Assembly: GCF_014651995.1 (NCBI RefSeq)
Contig: NZ_BMXY01000001.1
Location: 1 to 64,000 of the forward strand
Direction: 5' to 3'
Length of the DNA: 64,000 bases
From: Cognatilysobacter xinjiangensis
GTDB taxonomy: Bacteria; Pseudomonadota; Gammaproteobacteria; Xanthomonadales; Xanthomonadaceae
The notes below the pieces were generated by a model that saw only the letters and a program-made list of their open reading frames with translations, ran no database searches and was not told where the DNA came from. A program made the translations under genes and the position numbers. Positions 63,126 through 64,000 of this stretch are shown here, one piece after another. The stretch's first letter is position 1. Each line of letters begins with the position of its first letter.

Positions 63126-63131
63126 AGTATA
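63126..63131 (-). promoter_or_regulatory. Candidate pilS -10 element
   Basis: TATACT on the minus strand lies 28 bases before the pilS GTG. No clear -35 lies at 16-18 bases, where the sequence is GC-rich. Confidence 0.4.
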
Positions 63132-63169
63132 GGTGCCCGTCCCGGGGCCGGCCCGGCGGGCGGGCCGTT

Positions 63170-63198
63170 TTGCCCGGCCCGGCCCGATCGGCGACAAT
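63170..63198 (+). promoter_or_regulatory. Likely sucC promoter
   Basis: TTGCCC at 63170-63175 and GACAAT at 63193-63198 are separated by exactly 17 bases. The start codon of sucC is 72 bases downstream of the -10. Confidence 0.55.
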
Positions 63199-63269
63199 AA
63201 CGCCCCCTCGCGCCGGCCTGTCGGGTGCGCTTTCGCGCGCGAGCCCCCACGTCCATCCTTCGGTGACGC

Positions 63270-64000
63270 ATGAATTTCCACGAGTACCAGGCAAAGCAGC
63301 TCTTTGCCGATTACGGCATTGCCGTTCCCAAGGGCATCGTCGCCCGTTCGCCGGACGAAGCCGTCGCGGCGGCCAAGCAGATCCCGGGCGACCTCTGGGT
63401 CGTGAAGGCGCAGATCCACGCGGGTGGCCGCGGCAAGGCCGGCGGCGTGAAGCTGGCGAAGTCGTATGACGAGGTACGCGAGTACGCCAAGGCGATGCTC
63501 GGCACCAAGATGGCCACCTACCAGACCGCCGGCGTCGAGCTGCCGATCGACAGCGTGCTGATCTCGGAAGGCACGGACATCGACAAGGAGCTCTACCTCT
63601 CGGTGCTCGTCGATCGCGCCACCAAGTCGGTGACGTTCATAGCGTCGGCCGAGGGCGGCATGGACATCGAGCAGGTCGCGGCCGAGAAGCCGGAGGCGAT
63701 CCACACGCTCAACATCAACTACGTCGAAGGCCTGCAGCCGTACCAGTGCCGCGACGTCGGCTTCGCGATGGGGTTGAACGCGAAGCAGGTCGGGCAGCTG
63801 ACCAAGATCATGACCGGCCTGTTCAAGCTGTTCATGGACAAGGACCTCGCGCTGGTCGAGCTGAACCCGCTCGCGATCCTCACCAACGGCGACCTCGCCG
63901 TGCTCGACGGCAAGATCAACTCCGACGACAACGCCTCGTTCCGCCACGCCGACCTCGTGGCCATGCGCGACACGCGCCAGGAAGACGAGACCGAAGTGCT
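63270..64000 (+). CDS. sucC: Succinyl-CoA synthetase beta subunit (5' part, runs off the window)
   Basis: SucC is the ADP/GDP-forming beta subunit of the TCA-cycle enzyme that makes succinate and a nucleoside triphosphate. The visible 243 residues start [20 protein letters not shown] and include the ATP-grasp signatures [20 protein letters not shown] and [20 protein letters not shown], and [20 protein letters not shown] for metal binding. The reading frame is open to the last base, so the C-terminal CoA-ligase half is outside the window. It is divergent from pilS, an order known in Xanthomonas. Confidence 0.96.
   Translation, partial: MNFHEYQAKQLFADYGIAVPKGIVARSPDEAVAAAKQIPGDLWVVKAQIHAGGRGKAGGVKLAKSYDEVREYAKAMLGTKMATYQTAGVELPIDSVLISEGTDIDKELYLSVLVDRATKSVTFIASAEGGMDIEQVAAEKPEAIHTLNINYVEGLQPYQCRDVGFAMGLNAKQVGQLTKIMTGLFKLFMDKDLALVELNPLAILTNGDLAVLDGKINSDDNASFRHADLVAMRDTRQEDETEV

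Overview
The window is high-GC chromosomal DNA from a gammaproteobacterium, most likely of the Xanthomonadaceae/Lysobacteraceae (Xanthomonas, Lysobacter or Luteimonas type). This rests on gene order and protein features I know from that family. There is an Xps-style type II secretion operon running G-H-I-J-K-L-M-N-D. rnpB sits directly before the division and cell-wall (dcw) cluster. A divergent dciA/M23 peptidase pair precedes secA, a Nudix-ThiE fusion gene and coaE. Type IV pilus genes pilD-pilC-pilB, then pilA-pilR-pilS, lead to sucC. The genus is inference.

Layout. 1-441 holds no recognisable gene. 442-8271 is the type II secretion operon, with nearly every stop overlapping the next start. 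8397-13399 carries a family 2 glycosyltransferase, pncB, pyrF, a small membrane protein and the translation factor ettA. 13589-22011 runs rightward: glyA, a small exported protein, nrdR, then riboflavin genes (ribD, methyltransferase, FMN riboswitch, ribE, ribBX, ribH) followed by nusB and thiL. 22002-26589 runs leftward: an SGNH hydrolase, an iron-sulfur type uracil-DNA glycosylase, an FAD oxidase, yraN and lppC. rsmI and rnpB follow rightward. 28285-44073 is the complete dcw cluster from mraZ to ftsZ, and lpxC is next. 45576-51429 holds dciA, the M23 peptidase, secA, the Nudix-ThiE fusion and coaE. 51434-63098 is the leftward type IV pilus region. The window ends inside sucC.

How the genes work together. 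The dcw cluster makes the peptidoglycan precursor (murE, murF, mraY, murG, murC, ddlB) and the divisome (ftsL, ftsI, ftsW, ftsQ, ftsA, ftsZ). Its leader carries MraZ-type repeats, a perfect DnaA box and a 21-base palindrome. The pilus genes supply the prepilin peptidase, inner-membrane platform, assembly ATPase, pilin and the PilS-PilR two-component system. A sigma-54 promoter lies in front of pilA. PilD presumably also processes the type II pseudopilins encoded at the left end.

The most unusual stretch lies between pilA and pilB (55392-59279). Three lower-GC genes there encode a large multispanning membrane protein that may be a GT-C type glycosyltransferase, a GtrA-like protein and a UDP-galactopyranose-mutase-like flavoprotein. 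The first is separated from pilA only by a terminator, so it may be expressed by readthrough. I propose, as inference, that this is a pilin or surface-glycan modification cassette. Other points are a low-GC mosaic patch inside pilC, a RibBX enzyme whose GTP cyclohydrolase II half lacks the zinc cysteines, a degenerate ThiE domain fused to a Nudix enzyme, and a terminator hairpin inside the likely secA leader.
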